A stretch of DNA of 64,000 nucleotides from Bradyrhizobium sp. dw_411 (GCF_018449695.1 NZ_JAAVUY010000002.1:62001-126000), one strand, 5' to 3'. Counted from the first letter of the stretch, positions 9,548 through 18,589 are shown. A program made the numbers and translations. Notes: a model not told the origin generated them from the letters alone.

Positions 9548-11221
9548 TCAGTTCACCCGCCCAATCCGGTCGGCCTTCACCGGCGCGATCGGGCTATTGG
9601 CCTGGAAATAGGCAAACAGCGCATCGGCGTCGTAGATGCCGATCTGCTGCGCGGTGCCGTCTTTCAGCGCGGTGAACCCATCGCCGCCGACCGAGAGATA
9701 ATTATTCACCGTCACGCGGTAGCTCGCGGCGGGATCGATCCGCGCGCCATTCAGCGTCATCTTGTCGGCCGCGACGCGCTCGCCAAACGGCTTGGCGCCG
9801 TCCCAGGCATAGGCAAAGCCCTTCGAGACCTGCAGGATTCGGGGCCGCTTCGGATCGAGCCATTGCTGTTCGAGCATGGTCCTGATCTGGCTGCCGGTCA
9901 GAGTCAGCGTGACCAGTTGGTTCCGGAACGGCTGGCTCGCGAACACATCGGCATAGGTCACCGCGCCGTCGTCCTTCTTTGTAATGTCGCTGCGCACGCC
10001 GCCGGGATTGGTGAAGGCCATGACAGCAGCGCCATTGGCGGCGGAACTGGTCGCGGCCAGTTGCGCATCGGCGATGATATCGCCGAGCGCGCTCTCGCCG
10101 GACTCATTGGGCGCGCGCGACAGCGTCTCCACGATCGATCCCGCGCGGCGGTTGGCGATCGGCGCGGCGAGCTTCTCGTAAGCGTCCAATAAAGCGGTCT
10201 GTTCGGGATCGCTGGCGTAGCTCGCTATGCGGACAATGACATTGTCGGCCTTGGCGCTGACGATGTCGCGCGTCGCCGGATCGAGCTTAAGGTCGATCGC
10301 GGTGACGATGGTGCCGTATTTGTCGCCTGACGTGACCAGCCGGCCGTCGATCTCGCAGACATAGGCTTGATGGGTGTGGCCGCTGACCACGACGTCAACC
10401 GCGCGATCGAATTTTTTGACGATGTCGACGATCGCGCCTGAAATCCCCGGACACTCATTGTAATCGCCGGTGGGCCAGCCGCCCTCGTGGATCAGCACCA
10501 CGATGGCCTCGACGCCACGCGCTTTCAGTTCCGGCACCAGCGCATTCACGGTCTCCGCCTCGTCCTTGAATTCCATGCCGGCCGCGCTGACCGGCGAGAT
10601 GATGCCGGGCGTGCCCTTTAATGTCAGGCCGATGAAGGCCACCGGAATGCCGTCGAATATCCGGATCTCATAGGGCGGAAAGACAGTCTTGCCGGTATCG
10701 GTCATGACGGTGGAGGCGGCGAGATAGTGGAATTTCGCGCCCAGAAATGGATGCGGCCCCTGGCATTTATCGGTGGGATGGCAGCCGCCATTCTGCATGC
10801 GCAGCAGCTCGTCCTTGCCCTCGTCGAATTCGTGATTGCCCACCGAAGCGACTTCGAGCCCCATCATCGAGAGCGCCTCGATGGTGGGCTCGTCGTGAAA
10901 CGTCGCCGACAGGAACGGGCTGGCGCCGATCAGGTCGCCGGCCGCGACGAAGATCGTGTTCTTGCGGCCCTCGCGCAGTTGCCGCACCAGCGTCGCCATA
11001 TGCTCGGCGCCGCCGGCCGGCACCATGATCTTTTTGGTCTTGTCGGCCGGATCGGCAATCCGGATCCCGCCGCTCGGCGGGCGCAAATTGCCGTGGAAGT
11101 CGTTGATCGCGAGAATGCGGACATCGACGGGGGCGGCGGTTTGGGCGTTGATTGGCGAGGCGGTGCCGAACGCGAGTGTCAGTACAGCAGCGGTCAAATG
11201 TAGTGAAAGCAAATGTTTCAT
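9548..11221 (-). CDS. Periplasmic 5'-nucleotidase, UshA-like
   Basis: A 557-residue secreted bifunctional 5'-nucleotidase/2',3'-cyclic phosphodiesterase family protein. The signal peptide covers residues 1-26 (cleavage after NAQ). The metallophosphatase domain carries ILAINDFHGNL, VAAGDLIGASPF, SVGNHEFDEGKDEL, IHEGG and VVSGHTHQAYVCEI, giving the full dimetal ligand set. The C-terminal 5'-nucleotidase domain (from about residue 350) includes FTNPGGVRSDI and the substrate-clamp region VTVNNYLSVGGDGF. Role: scavenging phosphate or nucleosides from extracellular nucleotides. The gene stands alone between two repeat elements. Confidence 0.93.
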   Translation of the reverse strand: MKHLLSLHLTAAVLTLAFGTASPINAQTAAPVDVRILAINDFHGNLRPPSGGIRIADPADKTKKIMVPAGGAEHMATLVRQLREGRKNTIFVAAGDLIGASPFLSATFHDEPTIEALSMMGLEVASVGNHEFDEGKDELLRMQNGGCHPTDKCQGPHPFLGAKFHYLAASTVMTDTGKTVFPPYEIRIFDGIPVAFIGLTLKGTPGIISPVSAAGMEFKDEAETVNALVPELKARGVEAIVVLIHEGGWPTGDYNECPGISGAIVDIVKKFDRAVDVVVSGHTHQAYVCEIDGRLVTSGDKYGTIVTAIDLKLDPATRDIVSAKADNVIVRIASYASDPEQTALLDAYEKLAAPIANRRAGSIVETLSRAPNESGESALGDIIADAQLAATSSAANGAAVMAFTNPGGVRSDITKKDDGAVTYADVFASQPFRNQLVTLTLTGSQIRTMLEQQWLDPKRPRILQVSKGFAYAWDGAKPFGERVAADKMTLNGARIDPAASYRVTVNNYLSVGGDGFTALKDGTAQQIGIYDADALFAYFQANSPIAPVKADRIGRVN

Positions 11222-11306
11222 GACTTTATTATAGATCGCGCGCGCAACAATTTCACGAAGCTTGATGCACGACGAGGCCGGGTCGTCGCAGCATCGAAAA
11301 TGCGCT

Positions 11307-11551
11307 CCCTCTCCCGCGCTTGCGCAGGGCTATCGCATATGACTTTCCGCCGCGGCAATCGCCTGGGGCCTCATGGTTCGAGACGCCTCGAAGACGAGGC
11401 TCCTCACCATGAGGGTTCAAGATTTAGCCGCACAGAAAGTCCTCATCCTGAGGGGACACCGCAGGCGGCCGTCTCGAAGGATGGCCGCACAAAGACTGCA
11501 GGCCCAATCTCTTTCTTCATATGCGATAGCCCTACCCGCAAGCGGGAGAGG
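11307..11551. repeat. 245-bp element with near-perfect 35-bp inverted ends
   Basis: The left end (11307-11342, CCCTCTCCCGC ... GGGCTATCGCATATGA) is the reverse complement of the right end (11517-11551, TCATATGCGATAGCCC ... GCGGGAGAGG) apart from a few bases in the middle. The interior holds a family-A palindrome (about 11367-11417) and a related CTCATCCTGAGG ... GTCTCGAAGGATGG unit. It encodes nothing credible and looks like a non-autonomous (MITE-like) or composite intergenic repeat. Confidence 0.75.
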
Positions 11552-11558
11552 TGACCAA

Positions 11559-12320
11559 TCATCCCCTTTTCCTCGAAAAGAACGCCTTGAACGCCGCGAT
11601 CGCTTCCGTCGAACGCATGCGTTCGCCAAACAGATGGCTTTCCTGATCGATCCGGCGGGTCAAATCTTCCGGCGGCAATTTCAGCAATTTGCGCGAGATC
11701 GCGACCGCCTCGGCCGGTAGCGCACAAATCTCGCGAGCCACCTTGCGGGCCTCGCTGTCGGTGTGACCGTGCGCCACCACTGCATTGACGAAGCCGGCGG
11801 TGTGGGCGTCCTCCGCGCTCAAGGGGCGCCCCATCACCAGCATGGCGAAGGCGCGCTGGTGTCCGATGCTGCGCGGGATCAGCAGGCTGGAGGCGCCTTC
11901 CGGCACCAGACCGAGATGGATGAACGGCGTCGAAAATGTCGCGGCCGAACTTGCGACCACGTAATCGCAATGGAACAGCATCGTGGTGCCGATGCCGATC
12001 GCGATGCCGTCGACCGCTGCGATCAGCGGCTTGGTGTTGTGGGCCAGCGAATACAGAAACGTCACCGCGTCGGACGCCCGCGGCGTGTCGGTATTCGTGG
12101 TGCCGTCTTTGAGGAAATCCTCCAGATCGTTGCCGGCGGTGAAGACGCCCGGACCGCCCGAGATCACGAGGCAGCGGATCGCCGGATCGGCCTGCGCGCT
12201 GTCGATCGCGGCACTCATCGCGCGATACATTTCGCGGGTCAGCGCGTTCTTTTTTTCCGGCCGCCGCAGCGTGATCACGCGCGTGGCGTCTTCGTCGGTA
12301 ACGATCAGGTGCCCGGTCAT
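11559..12320 (-). CDS. Enoyl-CoA hydratase/isomerase family protein
   Basis: A 253-residue crotonase-fold protein. The oxyanion-hole segments are KKNALTREMYRAM (about 23) and FTAGNDLEDFL (about 60), followed by AVDGIAIGIGTTML (about 102). One acidic catalytic residue is retained in HLGLVPEGASS (about 139). The C-terminal helix EAIAAFKAFFSRK closes the fold. Reactions in this family include hydration or isomerisation of enoyl-CoA; with a single clear Glu, an isomerase or hydratase of modified specificity is possible. It stands alone and is not clearly in an operon. Confidence 0.9.
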   Translation of the reverse strand: MTGHLIVTDEDATRVITLRRPEKKNALTREMYRAMSAAIDSAQADPAIRCLVISGGPGVFTAGNDLEDFLKDGTTNTDTPRASDAVTFLYSLAHNTKPLIAAVDGIAIGIGTTMLFHCDYVVASSAATFSTPFIHLGLVPEGASSLLIPRSIGHQRAFAMLVMGRPLSAEDAHTAGFVNAVVAHGHTDSEARKVAREICALPAEAVAISRKLLKLPPEDLTRRIDQESHLFGERMRSTEAIAAFKAFFSRKRG

Positions 12321-12454
12321 AATGCGGCCTTCGCAAGCGGGAGGGGAAGCAGCGAGTCGGCAACAGCTAGCCTACATCATCTCCCGCAACGTCCAAAAGC
12401 CGGGTATGCCGGCCCTGAATGTGACGCAACGACGCGTGGGGTTTGTAGGGACTT

Positions 12455-12547
12455 CGTAGGGTGGGTTAGCGAAGCGTAACCCACCGTAACCTATCATCGC
12501 GTTGCGAATTTAATGGCGGATTACGCCTTCGGCTAATCCGCCCTACG
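12455..12547. repeat. Palindromic repeat (GTGGGTTA type)
   Basis: Outer arms CGTAGGG / CCCTACG enclose two hairpins: GGTGGGTTA-GCGAAGCG-TAACCCACC (12459-12485) and GGCGGATTA ... TAATCCGCC (12515-12542). A half-copy of the same style lies at 13549-13580 (GGTGGACACGC ... CCCACCCTACG). The rest of 12321-12654 shows no gene. Confidence 0.8.
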
Positions 12548-12654
12548 GACCGGATTCGCGTCATTTTCCCGCGCGCGTGTGATTTCGTTCACATTCGCCG
12601 CAAGCAACCCGCGCTACAACAAGCATTCGAATTGCCAATGAAGGAAATTCGCCA

Positions 12655-12801
12655 ATGCTCGCCGAGAAGTTCTTGCTTCTGCTTGAGACGCTCAGGAGCC
12701 GCGCTCAACCCGACGGGAGCGAGCGCGTGGTGAGTTCGTCGCGCCATATCCCGGTCGAACTGCCCGAGGTAAAATCCCCACCGTCGCAACCCGTGCAATA
12801 G
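12655..12801 (+). CDS. Small conserved-looking protein, 48 residues
   Basis: A short ORF starts MLAEKFLLLLETLRSRA and ends in SPPSQPVQ. A strong AAGGAA ribosome binding site sits 9-10 bases before the ATG. The first 17 residues form an amphipathic helix; the rest is polar and Pro-rich. I recall small Bradyrhizobium proteins beginning MLAEKF, which supports it being real, but the function is unknown. Confidence 0.6.
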   Translation: MLAEKFLLLLETLRSRAQPDGSERVVSSSRHIPVELPEVKSPPSQPVQ

Positions 12802-12853
12802 CCGAGGTCTCTTCACTCACAACCCAGGAAGACGATTACCCGGTCGCAATCCG

Positions 12854-12991
12854 CTAGCCGCGGTCTTTCTTGGCTTGCGGCGGACGCTTCGGTTCGGGCT
12901 GCGTATTGCGAACCGCCTCGGTCAGCATCTCGCGAAGCTGAGCTTTTGTTTTGGGCGGTTCGCGCGTGGAGGTTTTTGTCCATGTGGCCAT
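12854..12991 (-). CDS. Small basic protein, 45 residues
   Basis: A short ORF with a highly charged product (MATWTKTSTREPPKTKAQLR ... KKDRG) has a predicted helix KAQLREMLTEAVRN in the middle. The composition is Lys/Arg/Pro-rich at both ends. It resembles small uncharacterised Bradyrhizobium proteins that I recall. No strong ribosome binding site is seen, and an ATG two codons upstream (12997) is an alternative start. Confidence 0.5.
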   Translation of the reverse strand: MATWTKTSTREPPKTKAQLREMLTEAVRNTQPEPKRPPQAKKDRG

Positions 12992-13168
12992 GAACATTAT
13001 ATGGGGACGCCGCCGTCGGTATTAAACCCCTGATGGAACTCGATTAGTTGCTGCAGACGCCATAGTTCCCTTCGCGCTGAACAGGGAACCCGACAAGATT
13101 GGTTAATGGCAGGAACTAATCCGGCCATCGTAGCTTATCGCGCATACCTCACAGACCGGGAGACTGCC

Positions 13169-13465
13169 ATGAAGATCGCCAGGATTCTTTCGGCTGGTGC
13201 CGCGGCGGCACTCATCATCAGCTCAGCGGCTTTGGCGCAGCAGACACTGACGGGAACGATCACCGGAATTAACCGGCTCAACGACACCATCGCGATCCAG
13301 CAGACGCAGAGCGGCACCGTTGGCGCGAATACCGGCGGCGCCGGCGAAGAGTTCAAGGTGCAAAAGGGCCTGTCGCTGGAAGACTTGCATGCCGGCGACA
13401 AGGTCAGCTTCACGGTCAGTGAGACCGGCGGCAGCAAGACGGTTACGAAACTGCAGAGGCAGTAG
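13169..13465 (+). CDS. Secreted CusF/OB-fold-like small protein
   Basis: A 98-residue protein with a signal peptide (residues 1-24, ending AALAQ) followed by a small beta-barrel-like domain (TLTGTITGINRLNDTIAIQQ ... LHAGDKVSFTV). The layout resembles CusF or DUF1344-type periplasmic proteins. The Met/His/Trp copper ligands of true CusF are missing, so copper binding is doubtful. The start at 13169 is chosen for the GGGAG 9 bases upstream and the signal peptide; an in-frame ATG at 13106 would hide it. Confidence 0.75.
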   Translation: MKIARILSAGAAAALIISSAALAQQTLTGTITGINRLNDTIAIQQTQSGTVGANTGGAGEEFKVQKGLSLEDLHAGDKVSFTVSETGGSKTVTKLQRQ

Positions 13466-13699
13466 ATATTCTGAAGCTGCAACTGATGGTTCGCGGGGTG
13501 AGGAAAGGCGCATTTGCGCCGTGCCCACTGTCTTCCGATGGCATACGTTGGTGGACACGCTTCGCTTTGCCCACCCTACGTCCTCTGCGCAAAAACTAAT
13601 TTCTCTTGCCGGATCAAGATGATTCCGTGTGTCCAGTCGGACGCGCAAAAATAAACTCCTTCGCAAAGCAACCCAAATCAAAGCAGAATCCGCGCTGTC

Positions 13700-14036
13700 T
13701 CGTCCCACTCGAGGGGCGTATCGCGATCGTCACGGACGCGGGGCGGGATGCGATGGACGCAGATGTGCCTTTGACGAATGGCACTGAAGCGGACGGCGAA
13801 GTCGTGTGGTCCTGACGCCTCGACGCCGGCGTCAAGTTTTGCGGACGTTTTGCGAAGCGACGGTGACAAAAGAGCCCGATCACCGGGGAGAGCACGAAGG
13901 AAACCGTTAACACCATCGCGTGCGGGAATGCCGGGTTCTCCGGTGCACCGTGGTGACTAACGCGCGTGCTACCACCCACTACACGCGCGGCTGCGGGTGC
14001 ATCGAGCACCCGGCATTCCCCACGCCCTCTGGTTTA
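13700..14036. repeat. Composite intergenic repeat, Bradyrhizobium type
   Basis: This stretch contains signatures I recall from a long repeat common in Bradyrhizobium genomes, such as GAGGGGCGTATCGCGATCGT, CGGTGACAAAAGAGCCCGAT and GGGGAGAGCACGAAG. Its right part holds an inverted repeat, GGAATGCCGGGT (13925-13936) and ACCCGGCATTCC (14008-14019). No coding function is supported in 13466-14108. Confidence 0.6.
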
Positions 14037-14108
14037 TGGGCGGAAATTTCAGGCATGACTCGGGCGTGATGAGCCGCGGGAATGAGAAGGTGTGTCTGTC
14101 TCTCACAC

Positions 14109-14231
14109 CGTCGTCCCGGCGCAGGCCGGGACCCATAACCACAGGACGTTGTGTTGCGCGCAAACCGTCGAACAGCGTCGTTGAACTCAGGCGACACGGC
14201 GTATGGGTCCCGGCTCAAGGCCGGGACGACG
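14109..14231. repeat. Palindromic element (CGTCGTCCCGG type)
   Basis: The arms CGTCGTCCCGGCGCAGGCCG ... (14109-14137) and CCGGCTCAAGGCCGGGACGACG (ending 14231) are inverted repeats flanking about 65 bases. The element lies just past the end of the acyl-CoA dehydrogenase gene and may terminate its transcript. Confidence 0.8.
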
Positions 14232-14257
14232 AACGGGAAATGCAGAACCTGCGATCT

Positions 14258-16042
14258 TTAGCCCAGCAACACCGCATCCGCGCCGTTCACGGCCTCGGCG
14301 CTGTCCATCACCGTGCGCTCCAGCGCGCCGGCCTGCACCGAAATGTTTTCGGCAAAAAATCTCGCCAGCGTGACATAGCGCTGCGGATCGCCGACGCTCT
14401 CGCCGAGATCGCGCATCGCGAGCGCTTCGCCGGCCAGCATGCAGCCGCCCAGCGTCGATCCGAACAGTCGCAGATAGGGCGTCGCACCCGCAAGCGCGTC
14501 GTTCGGCGCAGAGGCGACGCGCTCCAGGAGCCATCGGCTGGTGCGATCGAGCGATCCCAGCGCGTCGCGCAATTTGGCGCCGGTCGTGCCGAAGGCGGGA
14601 TCGTTGGAGGCCTCGACCTTGCTCACGATATCGGACAATTCACTGAGCAGCGCCCACACCGACTCGCCGCCATTGGCCGCGAGCTTGCGTGTGACCAGAT
14701 CGATCGACTGGATGCCGTTGGTGCCTTCATAGATCGCGGTGATGCGCGCATCGCGATAATGCTGCGCGGCGCCGGTTTCCTCGATAAAACCCATGCCGCC
14801 GTGAATCTGCACGCCGAGCGAGGTTACTTCATTGCCGATATCGGTGGAGAAAGCCTTTGCAATCGGCGTCAGCAACGCGCCGCGGGCCGCAGCGGCGGCG
14901 CGAACTTTCGCATCGGTCGCGCGGACCGACACATCGAGCGCCACAGCCGTGGCGTAGCAGATCGTGCGTGCGGCCGCGGTCATCGAGCGCATCTGCATCA
15001 GCATGCGCTTGACATCGGGATGCACGATGATGGGGTCCGAACCGCTGCCTTGCTTGCCGATCGCGCGGCCCTGGCGGCGCTCCTGCGCAAAGGCCAGCGC
15101 CTGCTGATAGGCGCGGTCGGCGATGCCGACCCCTTCGAGGCCGACGCCGAGCCGGGCCTGGTTCATCATCGTGAACATGCACAGCATGCCGCGATTTTCC
15201 TCGCCGATCAGGTAGCCGATTGCGCCGCCCTTGTCGCCCATGGTCATGGTGCAGGTCGGCGCGGCATGCATGCCGAGCTTGTGCTCGATGCCGCTCGCAT
15301 AGATGTCGTTGCGCGCGCCGAGCGAGCCGTCGGCATTGACGAGAAACTTTGGGATCAGGAACAGCGAAATGCCTTTGGTGCCCGCGGGCGCATCAGGCAA
15401 TCTCGCCAGCACGAAATGAACGATGTTGTCGGTCATGTCGTGGTCGCCATAGGTGATGAAGATCTTGGTGCCGGTGATGCGATAGCTGCCGTCAGCAGCG
15501 CGTTCGGCGCGGGTGCGCAATGCGCCGACATCCGACCCGGCCTGCGGCTCGGTCAACTGCATGGTGCCGGGCCATTCACCCGACACCAGCTTTTCGAGAT
15601 AGATCTTCTTGAGTTCGGCGCTGCCATGGGCGTCGAGCGCCTCGATCGCGCTCAGCGTCAAGAGCGGGCAAAGGCCGAAGGAGATATTCGAGGCGCTCCA
15701 GATTTCGGTGCAGGCCGCATTCACCGCGAGCGGAAGGCCTTGGCCACCGAATGCTTCGGGTCCCGACACGGCGTTCCAGCCGGCTTGCGTCCAGCGCTTG
15801 TACGCGTCGGGCCAGCCGGGCGCGGTGGTGACCTTGCCGGCGTCCAGCTTGATGCCGTTTTCGTCGCCCACTCTGTTCAGGGGCGCCAGCACATCGGAGG
15901 CGAAACGCCCGGCTTCCTCCAGCACGGCGGCGGCAATATCGCCGTCGAAATCACCGTAATGGCCGGCCTTGAGGGCCGCCTGCAGGCCGGCACCATGGTT
16001 GAGGGCCAGCAGCATGTCATTGATCGGCGCGCGATAGGTCAT
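14258..16042 (-). CDS. Acyl-CoA dehydrogenase, long type
   Basis: A 594-residue flavoprotein of the long acyl-CoA dehydrogenase type: an N-terminal extension (residues 1-35), the usual alpha/beta/alpha core, and an extra C-terminal domain (about 470-594). The FAD/substrate motif MQLTEPQAGSDVGALRT is near residue 161, and the catalytic region YEGTNGIQSIDLVTRKL is near 435. It should introduce the alpha-beta double bond into acyl-CoAs, passing electrons to ETF; chain length is not predictable. It is monocistronic, with tRNA-Gln divergent upstream. Confidence 0.93.
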   Translation of the reverse strand: MTYRAPINDMLLALNHGAGLQAALKAGHYGDFDGDIAAAVLEEAGRFASDVLAPLNRVGDENGIKLDAGKVTTAPGWPDAYKRWTQAGWNAVSGPEAFGGQGLPLAVNAACTEIWSASNISFGLCPLLTLSAIEALDAHGSAELKKIYLEKLVSGEWPGTMQLTEPQAGSDVGALRTRAERAADGSYRITGTKIFITYGDHDMTDNIVHFVLARLPDAPAGTKGISLFLIPKFLVNADGSLGARNDIYASGIEHKLGMHAAPTCTMTMGDKGGAIGYLIGEENRGMLCMFTMMNQARLGVGLEGVGIADRAYQQALAFAQERRQGRAIGKQGSGSDPIIVHPDVKRMLMQMRSMTAAARTICYATAVALDVSVRATDAKVRAAAAARGALLTPIAKAFSTDIGNEVTSLGVQIHGGMGFIEETGAAQHYRDARITAIYEGTNGIQSIDLVTRKLAANGGESVWALLSELSDIVSKVEASNDPAFGTTGAKLRDALGSLDRTSRWLLERVASAPNDALAGATPYLRLFGSTLGGCMLAGEALAMRDLGESVGDPQRYVTLARFFAENISVQAGALERTVMDSAEAVNGADAVLLG

Positions 16043-16343
16043 GACCGTGGTCTCGCTTCAACTGGGAATGGCAGGGTGCCGTCTTCCCACGAAACCGCCA
16101 TTGCCTCAACTCCCCGCTGGGTGCGGCGAACTGGCTGGGGCAGGGCGGATGGTGCGATTTGGGGCCGGGGAAGGCCCGCTCGGAGGGCAAAAATGCCGCT
16201 ATTATAGAGAGAGAAAATCCGGGTGCGGATTAAGGCGAAAATAGCGGTTCTGGCCGGTTGAAATGGCTCAACTCCCCCTATAGACCGGCGTTGCCAGAGG
16301 GAATCCGCGCGGCTATCGTCCCGCCGCTTTCCAGACAGGTTAT
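16043..16343. other. Promoter region between acyl-CoA dehydrogenase and tRNA-Gln
   Basis: No gene is supported here. It should contain the divergent promoters of the acyl-CoA dehydrogenase and tRNA-Gln genes. Confidence 0.5.
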
Positions 16344-16418
16344 TGGGGCGTCGCCAAGTGGTAAGGCAGTGGATTTTGATTCCACCATGCGGAGGTTCGA
16401 ATCCTCCCGCCCCAGCCA
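16344..16418 (+). tRNA. tRNA-Gln (anticodon UUG)
   Basis: The acceptor stem TGGGGCG pairs with CGCCCCA, with discriminator G and an encoded CCA. The anticodon stem GTGGA/TCCAC encloses loop TTTTGAT with anticodon TTG. The T arm GGAGG-TTCGAAT-CCTCC is perfect. The 3' half is repeated at 53656-53708, which marks this gene as the attachment site of the island. Confidence 0.97.
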
Positions 16419-16424
16419 GGCATT
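16372..16424 (+). repeat. Left 53-bp direct repeat (att-like, in tRNA-Gln)
   Basis: It begins GATTTTGATTCCACC in the anticodon arm and ends 6 bases past the CCA (AGGCATT). It is identical base for base to 53656-53708; the flanks then differ (TGATC versus CCGGG). Confidence 0.95.
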
Positions 16425-16619
16425 TGATCAATAAAATCAGACACCTGATGCATGGACTGTTTTTCATTCTGAATGCGTTCGAAAAAAATTCTCCAACGGA
16501 CATCTTCCAACTGCGGCTGAAAATCAGATTACTCGATTAGACTACGCAAGAGCTGAAGTCTGTAGCGTCGGGTTGAAACTTTGGGGCACGGGCCCGGTTT
16601 ACCTGCTGCACCGGCACGT

Positions 16620-16970
16620 TGCTGCATCGTACAAAATATCGGGCCGTTAGTTCGACGTCTATTGGCCTTTGGCGCGTCGAACAATTGGGTGTTTGCGGCA
16701 TTCTGGGCAGCACTGGTGATCTCAGCTCTGTTCGGGCCGCTTGTTGGACATCAAATTGATCGAATGGGCGGCGATGTTCTGTACGCGTCCAACATCATCC
16801 TGGCCGCTGGTCCTGTCTCGCGGTGTTTCATCGTCCCCGCTCGTCATGGCGATTGCATGGTTCATCCTCGGTGTGGGCATGAGCATGGCTTTACAACGAG
16901 GCATTTGGTGCGCTCGGTCGCGTCTACGGCGCAACGCATGGGCGAGGGCATCGAACTCGATACAAATTCA
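16620..16970 (+). pseudogene. Remnant of an MFS transporter gene
   Basis: Three short pieces in different frames read in order like one major facilitator transporter: LAFGASNNWVFAAFWAALVI and LFGPLVGHQIDRMGG, then GVSSSPLVMAIAWFILGVGM, then LYNEAFGALGRVYGATH. At least two frameshifts separate them, and there is no start or end, so only an internal segment remains. It lies directly inside the left end of the island, a typical place for debris. The rest of 16425-17008 holds nothing supportable. Confidence 0.65.
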
Positions 16971-17008
16971 TCAAAATGTTCAAAGTCACGATACGGGCCG
17001 AAACGTGA

Positions 17009-17434
17009 CTACTGTTTAATAACGCAGGAATTTATCAGTGCTTGAATGGGCTCGGCAAAGATTGGAATTTTCGCTATAATTTCGCCGTCTTCGGTTCTAA
17101 ATTGGATCATAACGCGCCAAAGTTTCGAAGGAGGCACGACAGCTCCGATGCCTACTGATGCCTGTATTGCGCGTGTCAAATCGTCTTCTGTCTGAACTTT
17201 ATTCAGATCACCAAGAACGATCAGCTCAAATTTATCATTGAATTCCAACTCTGACACGTATCTGTCGATGGGCTGTTCGTCATTGAAGCGACACAAAACC
17301 GGTGCTGCGTTGGGCACTCCTGGATTGTGTATCACACGCATCGCCTTTCCATCGGCATGAACAATTAGACCCGAAAATGTGACCGCCGCCTTTTCTGCAG
17401 TTTCCAACGATTTCAATTGCGCCGCCGCCATCAT
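17009..17434 (-). CDS. Hypothetical protein, 141 residues
   Basis: I do not recognise this protein. It is a soluble-looking alpha/beta sequence without signal peptide or membrane segment. The N-terminus (AAAQLKSLETAEKAAVTFSG) is helical, and a stretch FRTEDGEIIAKIPIFAEPI near the end looks like beta strands. Two adjacent ATGs (17434, 17431) can start it. It is more A+T-rich than the core genes and lies in the island's left end, next to gene remnants. It could itself be a fragment. Confidence 0.45.
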   Translation of the reverse strand: MMAAAQLKSLETAEKAAVTFSGLIVHADGKAMRVIHNPGVPNAAPVLCRFNDEQPIDRYVSELEFNDKFELIVLGDLNKVQTEDDLTRAIQASVGIGAVVPPSKLWRVMIQFRTEDGEIIAKIPIFAEPIQALINSCVIKQ

Positions 17435-17482
17435 TCTTTTGAAAGGATCTTATAACTACGTCGGTTTTATCGGTCATTTCGT

Positions 17483-17830
17483 TTAGCAGCCTTGGTTCTT
17501 GCCGCTCTCTCTCTCTATGGCTGCCGCTCTCTCAGTCGCTTCTTTTTCAAGCCTCAACTTCTCCGCCGCGGCCCGCTCGATGGCTGCTATCTTTTCCGCC
17601 GCTTCTTTTTCGATCCTCACTTTTGCCGCTAATTCGTCTGCAGCCTTTGTTGCCGCTGCCTTCTCCGCCGCAATGCGGTCTGCTTCCGCCTGATCGACAA
17701 CGACTGGTTGCTCGGCTGGGAGCGGCGTTACCGCCTGCCGTTTGGAATCGTCAGGTAATTTATTTGCGGTCGTCGGTGGCTCGCTTGAATAAGTTTTAGA
17801 GTTTCCATCATTAACCCGATCTGAGACCAC
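17483..17830 (-). CDS. Ala/Glu/Lys-rich coiled-coil protein, possibly a fragment
   Basis: A 115-residue ORF starts with GTG. Residues 48-108 form one long charged helix with repeated AAEKAAA/IEKEAAEKIAAIER patterns, like the linker of TolA or of Bradyrhizobium caspase-like proteins. The N-terminal 45 residues are polar and disordered, and the chain ends abruptly (GKNQGC). There is no signal peptide. It sits 47 bases downstream of the frameshifted gene at 17878-18547 and may be the tail of the same ancestral gene. Confidence 0.4.
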   Translation of the reverse strand: MVSDRVNDGNSKTYSSEPPTTANKLPDDSKRQAVTPLPAEQPVVVDQAEADRIAAEKAAATKAADELAAKVRIEKEAAEKIAAIERAAAEKLRLEKEATERAAAIERESGKNQGC

Positions 17831-17877
17831 CTCGGTTGACGATTAATCATATACTGATGGGTTGGCTGCCAGAAATC

Positions 17878-18547
17878 TCAATAAACCTTTCCATCTGCGC
17901 CCCAGCTTGCGATCCAAATGAATCCCGGGCCACCACTCAAACGATAGATTGGCAATCCGAGCTGCGCAGTTCTACGAAAGCTGCCAAGATAGCTAACCAA
18001 AAATCCTGCGCGAATATCCCTATTCGCGGCAAGCTCGCTCACGGGCGACGGTGCAAGCGGCTCTACTTTTATTTGTCCCCAAATCGGAATTATGCCAGAC
18101 AGGACAGGCGAGCCTTGAGTAATTTTTAGAATTTGCGGAACGCCATATTTCTTCGATAGACGCCCGATGTCTTCATCCGCTTCACCCAGTCGGAAAAAGG
18201 CTGGTTCCAAACTGCGATTCAAATATGCGCAGAGTACCATCTGCGGCGTGCAGCATCGTGTAGTTTGAGACGAATGGTCCGCGAGACTCGTGCTCGTCTA
18301 CTTTTTTCCTGCAGATAGTGAAGCGTTGAAATTGCTCGCTCGCAGAACAAGCGTACGCTGCGTATGCGCTGGTGCCATACTCAACTTTACCGCCGAGCGA
18401 CATCCCATCAATTGAATAACTCGTCGTAGCCGAAACACTGCTAGCGGCCCGTTCAGCAGAATTGGGACTTCTGCACGAAGAGCGTTCGGCGAACACGCGA
18501 GGATCGGATGGATTAATGCCTTTTACCTGAACATGTTTGTAGCGCAA
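17878..18547 (-). pseudogene. Frameshifted hypothetical gene, two reading frames
   Basis: Two overlapping ORFs on the minus strand, 18182-18547 and 17878-18240, appear to be halves of one protein. The first carries ACSASEQFQRFTICRKK and SNYTMLHAADGTL, then runs out. The second continues AYLNRSLEPAFFRLGEADED and ends LPIYRLSGGPGFIWIASWG. Together they resemble a C-terminal domain that I recall from Bradyrhizobium proteins, some of which are fused to caspase-like or TPR domains. A single-base indel near 18230 would restore one frame. The 5' part of the family is missing. Function is unknown. Confidence 0.55.
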
Positions 18548-18589
18548 TTTAAGATATGTGTATCGGTGGGAAACAAGAAGGATTACATC

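Noticed and set aside
13997..16207. 736-residue plus-strand ORF across the acyl-CoA dehydrogenase gene
   Set aside because: It is antisense to a clear family member and low in recognisable folds; an artefact of high G+C.
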